A program made the position numbers and the translations under genes. From Cyanobacteria bacterium SIG29 (GTDB taxonomy: Bacteria > Cyanobacteriota > Vampirovibrionia > Gastranaerophilales > Gastranaerophilaceae), in the NCBI GenBank assembly GCA_015152515.1, contig SUTV01000002.1, positions 1 through 64,000 on the forward strand: a stretch of DNA of 64,000 nucleotides, in the 5' to 3' direction. Positions 17,624-26,509 of the stretch are shown here, one piece after another. The notes beneath the pieces were generated by a model. That model saw nothing but the letters and a program-made list of their open reading frames with translations. It was not told where the DNA came from and made no database searches. Positions within the stretch are counted from its first letter, which is position 1, and each line of letters opens with the position of its first letter.

Positions 17624-19661
17624 CTATATCCCCTTTAGAGAATTCACTCAACTTTTCAATCAAAATATTAATTTCTTCCCCATCTTGTGGGCACAAAGCT
17701 GATGAATACATTATATCATAATCTGGATTTTCTTTATTTAGACCAGCCACAAATGTAGATAATTTGCGCACTTCAAAATCGTAAACAAAAGAATCCAAAT
17801 CAACTACATAACAATAATAATATTTTCTGTCATTATTTATACAAGAATGTTCCTTGAAATTAGCTGTTTTTCTAATAACACCTTCATTTATAACTTTATC
17901 AATTGCTTCTTCTTTTCCTTGAAGAGCCATAATAGAAACATTAATGTGTTCTTGTTTTGCTCTTTGAATATCTTGCTCTAATGAATGTATAAATATTTCT
18001 TTTTCACTCATCAATGGAATAGCAAGATAGAAGGTTGAACCTTTATCTAATTCACTATCAAGCCAAATAAAACCTTTATGTGCCTGCATTAAACGTTTAG
18101 CAATAGGAAGCCCTAAGCCAGAACCACCAACTTTTCTGCTTAGCGAATTTTCTATTTGCTTAAATTGTTCAAATACTTTGCCCCAATCTTCTTTAGCAAT
18201 ACCAATACCATTATCTTTTACTGCTATTTTTACATATTCTTCACTTAAAGAAGTTGGCAAGTTATCAAAAAATGGATTATTCCTTATTTCATCAGCTTTT
18301 ATTCTAGAACTTTTTATCTCAATTGTGCCATTTTCTCTTGTAAATTTAATAGCATTAGAAATCAGATTTGTAAGAACCTGCTCCATTCTTTGAGTATCAA
18401 TATAAACAGGCTCGATAGAATTATCTATTTCCATATTAATAGTAATATTTTGTTCTTTAGCCAAATTTTCAAGAGTATTTTTAACCAACTCTATTGGTAA
18501 ATTAATATTGGTTTTTTCAAATCTAAATTCCATTTTACCTGCTTCAATTTTAGATAAATCTAAAAGGTCATAAATAATTGCAGATAGTCTAGTTACATTT
18601 CTTTTAGCAAGATTTAAAAACTTTTCCATAGTTTCATTAATCTCACCAGTTGTGCCTTTTAAAATAATATCTAAAGCACTATTTATAGAGGTTAAAGGTG
18701 TTCTTAACTCATGTGAAACAATAGAAATAAACTCTGATTTCAAACGTTCTAATTTTTCTAATTTAATATTAGTATCTTTAATTTCTTCGTATAAAATTGC
18801 ACTCTCTAACGGCAAAGATACTTGCTTTACAAGAGTTGTAAAACATTTTGTATCATCTTGTGCAAAATCATTTTCTCTAAAAACTTCAATAATTCCATAA
18901 AACTTATTTTTGATATTAATTGGTGCAAAAAGATTATCAAAATTAAATACATTCAAATCATATTCACCATATTGGTCTTTAACTTTTTTTATTTCTTTAA
19001 TATCCTCTATTGATGGATTTAAGGAAAATAAATTTTTAAAATTCAACAATGCTCTTAATTTAATGGCGTTTTCAAGCCTTGATGATAATGGAAATACAGA
19101 TTTTATAATTAATTGAATATCATTAACTTCATTCAAAATTAACGCATAACATAAAGAAAGCGATAAACTTTGCTCTAAACCATCTGTCATAATATCTATC
19201 AATTTTGTCTTATCTAGAGAACCTGCCAATTGAGTACTTGTGTTATATAAAACATTTAATTGATATAAACTTTTTGCTAAATCATTATTATTTTTTGATA
19301 AAACTCTAAAAGTATCTCTTAACTGCAAACTTGAATTAATTGTTGACTTAAAAAGCTCTTCATCAATTGGTTTTGTAATATAGTTATTTGCATATTTTAA
19401 TACATCATAATTGATTTTATTTTCGTTTAACAAAATAACTGAACGCATATCTTTTGTTTGCATTGTTAGTTTTAATTTTCTTATCAAACCAACAGCATCA
19501 AGTTCTTTTGAATCACAATCAAATAAAATTATTCCTGCCAACTCATTTTTGACAATATCTTCAACAGCTTGCTCGTCTTGAGGAAGAACAACTTGTCCTA
19601 ATATTTTTTCAACTTGTGAAATTGTTTCTTTATTATCTGATACTAATACTATTTGCGTCAT
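17601..19661 (-). CDS. Hybrid sensor histidine kinase (REC-GAF-HisKA-HATPase-degenerate GGDEF)
   Basis: 686 residues from the ATG at 19661 (MTQIVLVSDNK); an upstream TTG would add 20 residues without a ribosome binding site. Domains: receiver ~1-115 (D48/D50 and K97 in NNYITKPID); GAF ~135-295; HisKA with H317 in VSHELRTPLTS; HATPase with NLISNAIKF, DNGIGIA and GGSGLGLPIA to ~525; then a C-terminal domain ~530-680 resembling a degenerate GGDEF, ending in YSSALCPQDGEE. No membrane segment, so cytoplasmic. It overlaps the receiver gene and should phosphorylate it. The terminal domain lacks GGDEF/GGEEF and cannot be a cyclase. Confidence 0.92.
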   Translation of the reverse strand: MTQIVLVSDNKETISQVEKILGQVVLPQDEQAVEDIVKNELAGIILFDCDSKELDAVGLIRKLKLTMQTKDMRSVILLNENKINYDVLKYANNYITKPIDEELFKSTINSSLQLRDTFRVLSKNNNDLAKSLYQLNVLYNTSTQLAGSLDKTKLIDIMTDGLEQSLSLSLCYALILNEVNDIQLIIKSVFPLSSRLENAIKLRALLNFKNLFSLNPSIEDIKEIKKVKDQYGEYDLNVFNFDNLFAPINIKNKFYGIIEVFRENDFAQDDTKCFTTLVKQVSLPLESAILYEEIKDTNIKLEKLERLKSEFISIVSHELRTPLTSINSALDIILKGTTGEINETMEKFLNLAKRNVTRLSAIIYDLLDLSKIEAGKMEFRFEKTNINLPIELVKNTLENLAKEQNITINMEIDNSIEPVYIDTQRMEQVLTNLISNAIKFTRENGTIEIKSSRIKADEIRNNPFFDNLPTSLSEEYVKIAVKDNGIGIAKEDWGKVFEQFKQIENSLSRKVGGSGLGLPIAKRLMQAHKGFIWLDSELDKGSTFYLAIPLMSEKEIFIHSLEQDIQRAKQEHINVSIMALQGKEEAIDKVINEGVIRKTANFKEHSCINNDRKYYYCYVVDLDSFVYDFEVRKLSTFVAGLNKENPDYDIMYSSALCPQDGEEINILIEKLSEFSKGDIDEKSTNS

Positions 19662-19732
19662 ACCTAACCACTTTTTTATAATTATACATTGCAACAAGTA
19701 AAATCTCTCAACTATATACAATTCTTAACTAT

Positions 19733-19764
19733 TTGACATGGGTTTTTCATGTTTACGATATAAT
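19733..19764 (+). promoter_or_regulatory. Candidate obgE promoter with long spacer
   Basis: A perfect TTGACA (19733-19738) and perfect TATAAT (19759-19764) lie upstream of obgE, but the 20-base spacer is longer than the optimal 17. Possible start near 19771, giving a ~19-nt leader. Confidence 0.35.
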
Positions 19765-19789
19765 TTTTTCAAAAGGAATAGGTCAAGGA

Positions 19790-21055
19790 ATGTTCATAGA
19801 CAAAACCAGAATAAAAATTCTTTCAGGCAAAGGCGGAAATGGTATTGTTGCTTGGAGAAGAGAAAAATATGTTGATAAAGGTGGTCCAGCTGGCGGTAAC
19901 GGCGGTAAAGGTGGCGATGTTTATTTAATTGCAACTGAAGATATGTCTACACTTATGGACTTCCAATTCCAATCCGTTTTTAAAGCAGAAAACGGTGAAA
20001 ATGGTTATATAAAAACTCAACACGGAAAATGTGGAAAAGACCTATATATTAAAGTTCCTGTTGGTACGGTTGTGCGTGATGTGGTTACAGATAAAATTAT
20101 TGCCGACCTAAACACACCAGAACAAACAATAATGGTAGCACAAGGTGGTCGTGGTGGCAGAGGAAACGCTTGTTTTGCAACCTCTCAAAAAAGAGCACCT
20201 CAATATTGTGAACCTGGTGAAAATGGTATTGAAAGAACATTAGAATTTGAACTTAAATTATTAGCTGATGTTGGATTACTAGGTATGCCAAATGCAGGTA
20301 AATCAACTTTAATTAGTTCAATAAGTTCAGCAAAACCTAAAATTGCAAACTATCCATTCACAACTTTAGTTCCAAATTTAGGCGTTGTTAAAAAAGATAC
20401 TGGAGATGGCTACGTTGTTGCAGATATTCCAGGTTTGATTGAAGGCGCATCAGAAGGCGTTGGTCTAGGTCATGAATTTTTACGCCACGTTGAAAGATGC
20501 CGTTTCTTGATTCACTTAGTTGATTTAACACAAGAAAATCCATTAGAAAATTACAGAATTATAAACGAAGAATTAAAAAAACACTCTGAACAACTTGCAA
20601 AAGTTTACCAAGTTGTAGCTTTAAACAAAATAGATTCAGTTGATGAAGAAATGCGCACACAATATTTAAACGAATTTAAAAAAATCACTAATGATGTATT
20701 TTTAATTTCTGCAGCAACAAGAGAAAATTTAAAAGATTTTATGCATTTTGTATCTAAAAAAGTTGATGAAATTCCAAAACCAGTTATTGTTGTTGATGTT
20801 GAAGAAGATGATGGCGCAACAGACAATGATGATAGCGCATATAGCGTTTATAGATTAGACAAACATACATTTGTTGTAGAAGGTGGAAAAATCTTCCGTC
20901 TAGCAAATGTTACCGACGGTAGAAATACAGAACAGTTATATCGTTTCCAAAATATTCTTAAAGCTATGGGCGTTTTTGACGCACTAAAAGAAGCTGGCGT
21001 TCAAGAAGGTGACGTTGTTAAAATCGGACACCTTGAATTTGATTATTTGTATTGA
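19790..21055 (+). CDS. obgE: GTPase ObgE/CgtA
   Basis: 421 residues from ATG at 19790 (MFIDKTRIKIL). N-terminal glycine-rich Obg domain with SGKGGNGIVAWRREK and GGPAGGNGGKGGD; G domain from ~160 with G1 GMPNAGKST, G3 DIPGLIEGA, G4 ALNKID; C-terminal OCT domain after ~340. It binds the 50S subunit and coordinates ribosome maturation with stress and cell cycle. An upstream TTG would extend it by 19 residues but overlaps a promoter-like -35. RBS AAGGA is close to the ATG. It stands alone; the usual partners rplU/rpmA are not adjacent. The stop codon overlaps a palindromic repeat. Confidence 0.96.
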   Translation: MFIDKTRIKILSGKGGNGIVAWRREKYVDKGGPAGGNGGKGGDVYLIATEDMSTLMDFQFQSVFKAENGENGYIKTQHGKCGKDLYIKVPVGTVVRDVVTDKIIADLNTPEQTIMVAQGGRGGRGNACFATSQKRAPQYCEPGENGIERTLEFELKLLADVGLLGMPNAGKSTLISSISSAKPKIANYPFTTLVPNLGVVKKDTGDGYVVADIPGLIEGASEGVGLGHEFLRHVERCRFLIHLVDLTQENPLENYRIINEELKKHSEQLAKVYQVVALNKIDSVDEEMRTQYLNEFKKITNDVFLISAATRENLKDFMHFVSKKVDEIPKPVIVVDVEEDDGATDNDDSAYSVYRLDKHTFVVEGGKIFRLANVTDGRNTEQLYRFQNILKAMGVFDALKEAGVQEGDVVKIGHLEFDYLY

Positions 21056-21089
21056 TTGCCACGAAAATCATAGATTTTCTCGCAATGAC
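21054..21089. repeat. Short palindrome, family D, copy 1
   Basis: GATTGCCACGAAAATC is followed by GATTTTCTCGCAATGAC, an imperfect hairpin with GTCATTGCGAG on the minus strand. Copies at 24970-25002 and 26770-26805, and a shorter variant at 26816-26840. It overlaps the last two bases of the obgE stop codon. Confidence 0.85.
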
Positions 21090-21146
21090 ATTTTTTAAAA
21101 TTGCGTCGTTTCGTTCAATTTGTTAGTATTTATTGTTTCGGTTTTT

Positions 21147-21205
21147 GCGTAGGGTGGAGTTGAGGCAACGCCGAACGAACCTGAATAAGCGAACACAAAA
21201 GCAAA
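21147..21205. repeat. Palindromic repeat, family B, partial copy
   Basis: GCGTAGGGTGGAGTTGAG through CGAACGAACCTGAATAAGCG matches the minus-strand sequence downstream of rpsH (4990-5070) with few differences, and resembles part of the rpsN-rpsH element. It is followed directly by family-A copies. Confidence 0.7.
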
Positions 21206-21214
21206 ACGCGTCTT

Positions 21215-21402
21215 GAAATTCTTTTCGCCCGTTGCTGTCGTTGATTTCACTTCGTTGTCATCAACTTAGCACTCGCTAACCGGACTTCGTCCGTACAGAA
21301 TTTCGCTCTCTTGTAATTCTTTTCGCTCATCGCTGTCGTTTGCTTCATTACATTGTCGCAAACTTCGCATTCGCTAACCGGACTTCGTCCGTACAGAATT
21401 TC
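21215..21402. repeat. REP-like palindrome, family A, two tandem copies
   Basis: Copy 2 (21215-21304) and copy 3 (21313-21402) are each exactly 90 bp, separated by 8 bases GCTCTCTT. Ends are GAAATTCT or GTAATTCT and AGAATTTC; both share the internal hairpin CGGACTTCGTCCG. The rest of the obgE-crp gap (21403-21636) holds a terminator and AT-rich sequence with no gene. Confidence 0.88.
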
Positions 21403-21403
21403 G

Positions 21404-21430
21404 CAAAAAAAAAGGAACTTTTGGGTTCCT
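21404..21430 (-). terminator. Terminator downstream of the Crp-like gene
   Basis: On the minus strand AGGAAC-loop-GTTCCT is followed by nine T residues. It lies ~200 bp downstream of the Crp/Fnr gene and next to a family-A palindrome. Confidence 0.7.
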
Positions 21431-21636
21431 CTGAAATCTTTTTCAATTTCCTCGTGTGTTAGTAAAGGTAGTAAGTAAGGTAAGTATGAATATAAAATTT
21501 AAAAATTTGTATCTTAATTAAAACTTAATTGAATCCTCGTATTTATATAAAGTATTTTTTAAAACACGAATTGCGCGAAATGTTTTATTCTTAACATTTC
21601 GTTACTTTATTTTAACAAACACTATAAAAAAGCTAT

Positions 21637-22269
21637 TTATAACAGTTCAAAATGGTTTTTTGAAAACTTCAAAATACCTTCATCACGCATTTTACACAAT
21701 TCGCGTGACATTGCACTTCTATCTACACACAAAAATTTTGCCATTTCTTCTCTTGAATAAGGAATAGAAAATACCTTTTGCCCATTTCTATATGATTCTA
21801 ATAAAGCTAAAATCTTATCCCTTGTTGTTTTTTGAGCAATAATATCTATTTTATCATTCAACAAAGAATTTCTTTTTGAAATCATTTTCATAACATTTTT
21901 GATTAACTGTAAATGATATGAACAAAGCTTTTCGCAAGGGGTTACAACCTTTTCAAATGGTAAAAATAACACTTCACACTCGTTTTGAGCAATGACATCA
22001 ACAGGGCTTTTATCTAAACCACAACAAACAATGTTATGACCAAAAATATCATTCATTTCTAACTTTTCAATTATTGTTTCTTTCCCTAATGAATCTATTT
22101 TAGAAATTACTGCATTACCACCTAAAATTACAGCTAAATAATCAATTTTGGTACCAGCTTTTAAAATATATGCACCTTTTTTGAAAACTTTTGTTTTTAT
22201 ACCAATACATTTTAAAAGTTCTAAAACTTCACTATTTTGTACTTTTTCAAATAAATCAATTTGAAGCAT
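21637..22269 (-). CDS. Crp/Fnr-family transcriptional regulator
   Basis: A 210-residue regulator. Residues ~15-120 form the cyclic-nucleotide-binding-type beta barrel (GAYILKAGTKIDYLAVILGG), and residues ~145-205 a Crp-type winged helix (YSREEMAKFLCVDRSAMSREL). The classic Arg-Ser cAMP motif is not obvious and there is no N-terminal cysteine cluster of Fnr type, so the ligand is unknown. Its ATG overlaps the stop of the upstream secreted-protein gene by one base, so the pair should be one operon. Confidence 0.9.
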   Translation of the reverse strand: MLQIDLFEKVQNSEVLELLKCIGIKTKVFKKGAYILKAGTKIDYLAVILGGNAVISKIDSLGKETIIEKLEMNDIFGHNIVCCGLDKSPVDVIAQNECEVLFLPFEKVVTPCEKLCSYHLQLIKNVMKMISKRNSLLNDKIDIIAQKTTRDKILALLESYRNGQKVFSIPYSREEMAKFLCVDRSAMSRELCKMRDEGILKFSKNHFELL

Positions 22270-23390
22270 TATTTATTTTTTCTTTTCTTCTTCTTCTTTT
22301 TTTGTAAATCAGTAATTTTTAAATCTTTTTTAGCATTATCAATAGAAATTTTAGCTAACGGCTTATGATTTCTTTTATCATAAAAAACTAACCAATGTTC
22401 ACGATTCGGATTATCAACTGAAAATGATAAAATTCCAGAAACACTTTCACCTCTTCGGATAGTTTTCATAGCCAAAGTATTTTTATAATCAGTAAAAATT
22501 GATGGATTATAACTATTTCTTAAGTCACTTACTAAAGCAATATCAAACGAAGAAAAATCTGTCTTTGAATAATTTTTTATAATCATATCCAAAGAAATAG
22601 TATTCAAATTTCCAAAAGGATCTTCTTCTAAAAATATATCAAAAATTTCAACATCTAAACCTTCATAAGCAATTTCTTCTTGTCTTACAGATTCATGTGT
22701 CATAACAGGTATTTTATCAGCAGAAATGATTTTTACTTTAATTTCATCACCAGGAGAAATCAAAACATCCTTACCTTTTCTAAATAAACTATACCCCAAA
22801 GCAACAATACCACCCAATGCTGCACCACCAGCAATAGTGTATCCTTGACTTAAAATCGCACCTTCTATACCAATAAGTTCTAATGCTGCAACTGCACCAT
22901 AAGCTCCGCCAATTGCCGTATGCGCAGCGCCTTCTCCAATTCTTTTGGCTGTTGATTTAGCTGGATGCAGTTTTGATGTCATATCTCCTTCAATAGGAAT
23001 TTCTCTTCCATCAGGTGTTATAAGATAATCAAAACCCAATTCTACATAGCCATCTCGTCCCATTTTTTTAGGGTCAACTATATTTTTAATAAAACCATGT
23101 GCAACAGTTCCTTTTGGAAGCAAAACACCACTTCCTGCAAGAACATCTTGAGATACTTCAGCAAAAAATTCATCACCTTCAATTGAAGTTGCACCATTTA
23201 TAACTTGCGAAACAGTTAATTCAACCGTTTTTTTAGCAGTTAATTGTTCACTTTCACTTGTAAAGGTATTATCAGTTTCTTGGTTATATGTATTAGTTTC
23301 TTCAATATGACCTTTAATCGGTTCAGCTAAAACTACATTCGGCATACATAATGAAATCAATATTAAAGCTGAAATGAATTTCTTTTTCAT
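22269..23390 (-). CDS. Secreted protein with glycine-rich hydrophobic segment, function unknown
   Basis: 373 residues from the ATG at 23390, which begins a Sec signal peptide (MKKKFISALILISLCM, cut likely after VVLA); an ATG four codons earlier is the alternative. Residues ~45-150 are a beta-rich region (LLPKGTVAHGFIKN, DGREIPIEG), ~155-205 a Gly/Ala-rich hydrophobic stretch resembling a glycine zipper, then SPGDEIKVKI and a second beta-rich domain. The C-terminus is a run of lysines. The LLPKGT/GDEI pattern recalls VirB10/TrbI-like beta domains, but I cannot assign a family. It is exported and perhaps envelope-inserted. Overlaps the Crp-like gene. Confidence 0.75.
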   Translation of the reverse strand: MKKKFISALILISLCMPNVVLAEPIKGHIEETNTYNQETDNTFTSESEQLTAKKTVELTVSQVINGATSIEGDEFFAEVSQDVLAGSGVLLPKGTVAHGFIKNIVDPKKMGRDGYVELGFDYLITPDGREIPIEGDMTSKLHPAKSTAKRIGEGAAHTAIGGAYGAVAALELIGIEGAILSQGYTIAGGAALGGIVALGYSLFRKGKDVLISPGDEIKVKIISADKIPVMTHESVRQEEIAYEGLDVEIFDIFLEEDPFGNLNTISLDMIIKNYSKTDFSSFDIALVSDLRNSYNPSIFTDYKNTLAMKTIRRGESVSGILSFSVDNPNREHWLVFYDKRNHKPLAKISIDNAKKDLKITDLQKKKKKKRKNK

Positions 23391-23501
23391 ATTCCCCACC
23401 ATACGATATTATTTTACTATATTACAATCAGATTTCAAAATAATTATGTTCATGATATGATTTTGACAAGAAAAAGGGATAAATAGAGGTTATATATAAC
23501 T

Positions 23502-24956
23502 ATGGCTACAATGGAAGAATTAAGAGAAAAATACGAAGTAGTAATCGGTTTAGAAGTACACGCACAATTAAAAACAAAATCTAAAATTTTTGCATGTGAT
23601 TCAACTGAATTTGGTAATGAACAAAATACACAAGTAAGCCCTATTACACTAGGTATGCCAGGTGTATTACCAGTGTTAAACAAAGAAGTTGTTAATATGG
23701 GTATTTTAACAGGTTTAGCACTAAATTGTACCATTCCTCAATATTGTAAATTCGATAGAAAACAATATTTTTATCCAGATTTACCAAAAGGCTATCAAAT
23801 TTCTCAATATGACCAACCAATATGCGTAAATGGACACATTGATATTGAAGGTAAAAGAATTGGTATCACAAGAGCACACTTAGAAGAAGATGCTGGAAAG
23901 CTTGTTCATATGGGTGCTAATGGTATTGCTGGTTCAAGCTATTCATTAGTAGATTTAAACAGAGCAGGTACTCCACTATTAGAAATCGTATCAGAACCTG
24001 ACATGCGTTCAAGCGACGAAGCTAGAGCTTATATGGAAGAATTAAGAACAACTTTAAGATACATCGGTGTATGCGATGGAAACTTAGAAGAAGGTTCAAT
24101 GAGATGCGATGCTAACATTTCTGTAAGACCTGTTGGACAAAAAGAATTTGGCACAAGAGCAGAAATTAAAAATGTAAACAGCTTTAGAGCACTACAAAGA
24201 GCTATTGAATACGAAATTGATAGACAAATTGATATAGTTGAAGCAGGCGAAAAAGTTGTTCAAGAAACAAGACTATGGGATGACAATCAAGGTATAACAA
24301 AATCTATGAGAGGAAAAGAAGATGCTCATGATTATCGTTACTTCCCAGACCCTGACTTAATGCCATTAGAAATTTCAAGAGAATGGGTTGATAGAATTGC
24401 ATCTACAATGCCAGAATTACCTCAAGCAAGAAGAAATCGCTATGTTGGTTATGGCTTAACATCTTATGACGCAAATGTTTTAGTTGAACAACAAGATATT
24501 GCACTATTCTATGACAAAGTTGTTGCTCTAGGCGCAGACGCAAAAGTAGCTAACAACTTCTTAATGAAAGAAATTGCAGCCTACTTAAAAGAAGAAAAAG
24601 TAGAAATTGAAGAAACAAAATTAACTGCTGAAAACTTCGCAGAATTAATTAACTTAGTAACATCAGGTGCTATTTCAAACAATATTGGTAAACAAATTGT
24701 TGTTACTTTATTAAAAGAAGGCGGAAGCGCAAAAGCAATTGTAGAAAAACAAGGTTTAAGCGTAATTTCAGATGAAGGCGCACTAAAAGAAATTTGTCAA
24801 AAAGTTGTTGATTCAAACCCTTCACAAGTTGAATTATATAGAGGCGGTAGAGATAAACTATTTGGTTTCTTTGTAGGTCAAGTAATGAAAGAAACTCAAG
24901 GTAGAGCTAACCCTCAATTATTAAACAAACTTCTAAAAGAAGCTTTAGAAGGATAG
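23502..24956 (+). CDS. gatB: Asp-tRNA(Asn)/Glu-tRNA(Gln) amidotransferase subunit B
   Basis: A 484-residue GatB. VIGLEVHAQLKTKSKIF near the start, FDRKQYFYPDLPKGYQIS, the metal-binding GSMRCDANIS and DYRYFPDPDL are diagnostic; the C-terminal ~150 residues are the YqeY-like tRNA-binding tail. It receives ammonia from GatA and amidates Glu- or Asp-tRNA. gatA and gatC are not adjacent. AGAGG lies ~13 nt before the ATG. A complete asparaginyl-tRNA synthetase start lies at 63422, so GatB probably serves Gln-tRNA formation at least. Confidence 0.97.
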   Translation: MATMEELREKYEVVIGLEVHAQLKTKSKIFACDSTEFGNEQNTQVSPITLGMPGVLPVLNKEVVNMGILTGLALNCTIPQYCKFDRKQYFYPDLPKGYQISQYDQPICVNGHIDIEGKRIGITRAHLEEDAGKLVHMGANGIAGSSYSLVDLNRAGTPLLEIVSEPDMRSSDEARAYMEELRTTLRYIGVCDGNLEEGSMRCDANISVRPVGQKEFGTRAEIKNVNSFRALQRAIEYEIDRQIDIVEAGEKVVQETRLWDDNQGITKSMRGKEDAHDYRYFPDPDLMPLEISREWVDRIASTMPELPQARRNRYVGYGLTSYDANVLVEQQDIALFYDKVVALGADAKVANNFLMKEIAAYLKEEKVEIEETKLTAENFAELINLVTSGAISNNIGKQIVVTLLKEGGSAKAIVEKQGLSVISDEGALKEICQKVVDSNPSQVELYRGGRDKLFGFFVGQVMKETQGRANPQLLNKLLKEALEG

Positions 24957-24969
24957 ACAAAGAAAGCTA

Positions 24970-25002
24970 GATTGCCACGCAAATAAATTTGCTCGCAATG
25001 AC
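24970..25002. repeat. Short palindrome, family D, copy 2
   Basis: GATTGCCACGCAAAT followed by ATTTGCTCGCAATGAC: same arms as copies at 21054 and 26770, with a different but self-complementary centre (GCAAAT/ATTTGC). This covariation means the hairpin, not the sequence, is kept. It lies 13 bases after the gatB stop. Confidence 0.82.
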
Positions 25003-25054
25003 AAATTATTATACTAGCACGCTATCAAATAGCAAAAACAAAAATCACAAAAGA

Positions 25055-25086
25055 AAAAGAGCGAGAAATAAATCTCGCTCTTTTCT
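25055..25086. terminator. Bidirectional terminator between gatB and the prepilin gene
   Basis: AAGAGCGAG (25057-25065) pairs with CTCGCTCTT (25074-25082), flanked by A-rich and T-rich runs on both strands. Confidence 0.85.
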
Positions 25087-25107
25087 TAGACTAATCTAGA
25101 ATCTATA

Positions 25108-25719
25108 CTAAGTTCCAACAGCAACTTCTTTGTCGAACATAACTTCTTGAGTTGGTTTATCATATGGAACAACTTTTTGGTTGTAGATTTGTGCTTGATA
25201 TTGGTCACGTGGGTGAGAAGATTGAGTTGTAACTCTGTTTGGATTCTTTTCACCGTTTACGTCGATCCATAAGTTTGGACCAGCTGCTTTAATACAAGGT
25301 TTTGTATTGTATGAGTTACAAGCACCTGTTTGTGTTTCTGAGCTTGATGCACCATTATCCCAGTTTACAATTGTGAATACAATACCATCTTGAGTTGTGA
25401 ATGTATCAGCAACAACTGGAGCTTTATTATTGATTTTATAATCTGTGTTGAAAGTACCAGCATCGATAACGTTCATTCTCTTTTTGAATACATCTTTAAC
25501 TAAATCTGACGCTTGAGCATAGTCTTGTGCGCCTAAACCTTCTAATGCATAGTGAAGAGTTAAAGCTTGGTTAGCACCAGAAATAGCTTTTTTTAATGCG
25601 CTACGAAATTCTTGTGCATTTGTGTTGTTCATTAATGTTGGAACTGTCATAGCAGCAATTACACCGATAATTACTAAAGTAATCAAAACTTCAGCAAGGG
25701 TGAAACCTAATTTTTTCAT
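25108..25719 (-). CDS. Type IV prepilin-like protein
   Basis: A 203-residue protein with a class III signal: MKKLG^FTLAEVLITLVII, a six-residue-or-less leader, Phe at +1, Glu at +5, then a hydrophobic helix to ~residue 27. Prepilin peptidase should cut after G5. The C-terminal globular domain contains the paired cysteines of ACNSYNTKPCIK. It could be a pilin, minor pilin or pseudopilin. It is monocistronic, with a strong promoter (25768-25796) and its own terminator, so it is probably abundant. Confidence 0.9.
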   Translation of the reverse strand: MKKLGFTLAEVLITLVIIGVIAAMTVPTLMNNTNAQEFRSALKKAISGANQALTLHYALEGLGAQDYAQASDLVKDVFKKRMNVIDAGTFNTDYKINNKAPVVADTFTTQDGIVFTIVNWDNGASSSETQTGACNSYNTKPCIKAAGPNLWIDVNGEKNPNRVTTQSSHPRDQYQAQIYNQKVVPYDKPTQEVMFDKEVAVGT

Positions 25720-26275
25720 AATTTTTTACCTTTCGTCTTTTCGAAACTTAATCCAAATACGAAAACAATTATATACTTTTGTTAATTTTTCGTCAAGTCT
25801 TAACAATATTTAACACTTTATTGTCACGCGCAATCTAATTAAGTTACACACAACAATGTATAACAAAATTATATACACTTTTTTCATATTCAAATTTTTA
25901 TATAAGTTTCTATTTATTTTCTTTTTTAGTATTTACATTTTAAAATCACAAACCAAAATAATCTAAAAAATTACTTAAATAAAAACTATACACAATTAAT
26001 AAAAACTCTATTCAAACAACTCAAATCCCCGCGCGAAGCATCAAGGGCCAATTTTTCTGGTTTATATTACTTGTTTATAACTAATATCTATTCCTAATTT
26101 TCTATTTTACTTATTCTTTATGATTTATATCTCTGCAATTCCCAAATAGAAAATATTCTAAACCTATATTCATTTAGTTGTATGATTTTATTAATAAAAT
26201 TTATCAATATAATTAATGACATAACAAGTTTTATCATTAAACAAATATTGTGTATGTAATATAAAGGGACAAAAA
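25720..26275. other. AT-rich intergenic region between prepilin and small gene
   Basis: About 555 bases with no supported gene. The prepilin promoter occupies 25768-25796. A single more G+C-rich patch is near 26025-26063. The last 20 bases hold the AAAGGGA ribosome binding site of the next gene. Confidence 0.5.
25768..25796 (-). promoter_or_regulatory. Prepilin promoter
   Basis: Minus strand: TTGACG (25796-25791), 17-base spacer, perfect TATAAT (25773-25768). Start near 25761, giving a ~40-nt leader with AAAGG before the ATG. Confidence 0.75.
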
Positions 26276-26509
26276 ATGATAAATAGATTAAGGACTATGG
26301 TATCACAAGCGATGTACACACCATCTACATCTCAAACTAGTATTGTTCAAACAAATGGCTATAATCCTTTTGAAAATCCTTTTGTACAAACCACATCCCA
26401 AAGAACAACTTCTTATGCAGTAAATAAACCTGTAAAAGGTGGTTACTTTGCTGGTTATTATAATGGAAAACCAAATATAGTAGGTAGAAGACTCTTCATT
26501 GAAGCGTAA
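26276..26509 (+). CDS. Small protein of unknown function, 77 aa
   Basis: Ser/Thr/Gln/Asn-rich in the first 45 residues, then YAVNKPVKGGYFAGYYNGKP, a Gly/Tyr-rich segment. No signal peptide or membrane helix. The ribosome binding site AAAGGGA with 6-nt spacing supports it as real. Its TAA stop lies inside the left end of a palindrome array starting at 26506, so the array may have set the present C-terminus. Family unknown. Confidence 0.65.
   Translation: MINRLRTMVSQAMYTPSTSQTSIVQTNGYNPFENPFVQTTSQRTTSYAVNKPVKGGYFAGYYNGKPNIVGRRLFIEA

Noticed and set aside
17601-19721. TTG start for the hybrid kinase, 20 residues earlier
   Set aside because: No ribosome binding site; the ATG at 19661 starts at the first beta-strand of the receiver domain.
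19733-19789. TTG start for obgE, 19 residues earlier
   Set aside because: It lies in the TTGACA promoter-like motif, and MFIDKTRIKI matches the family start.
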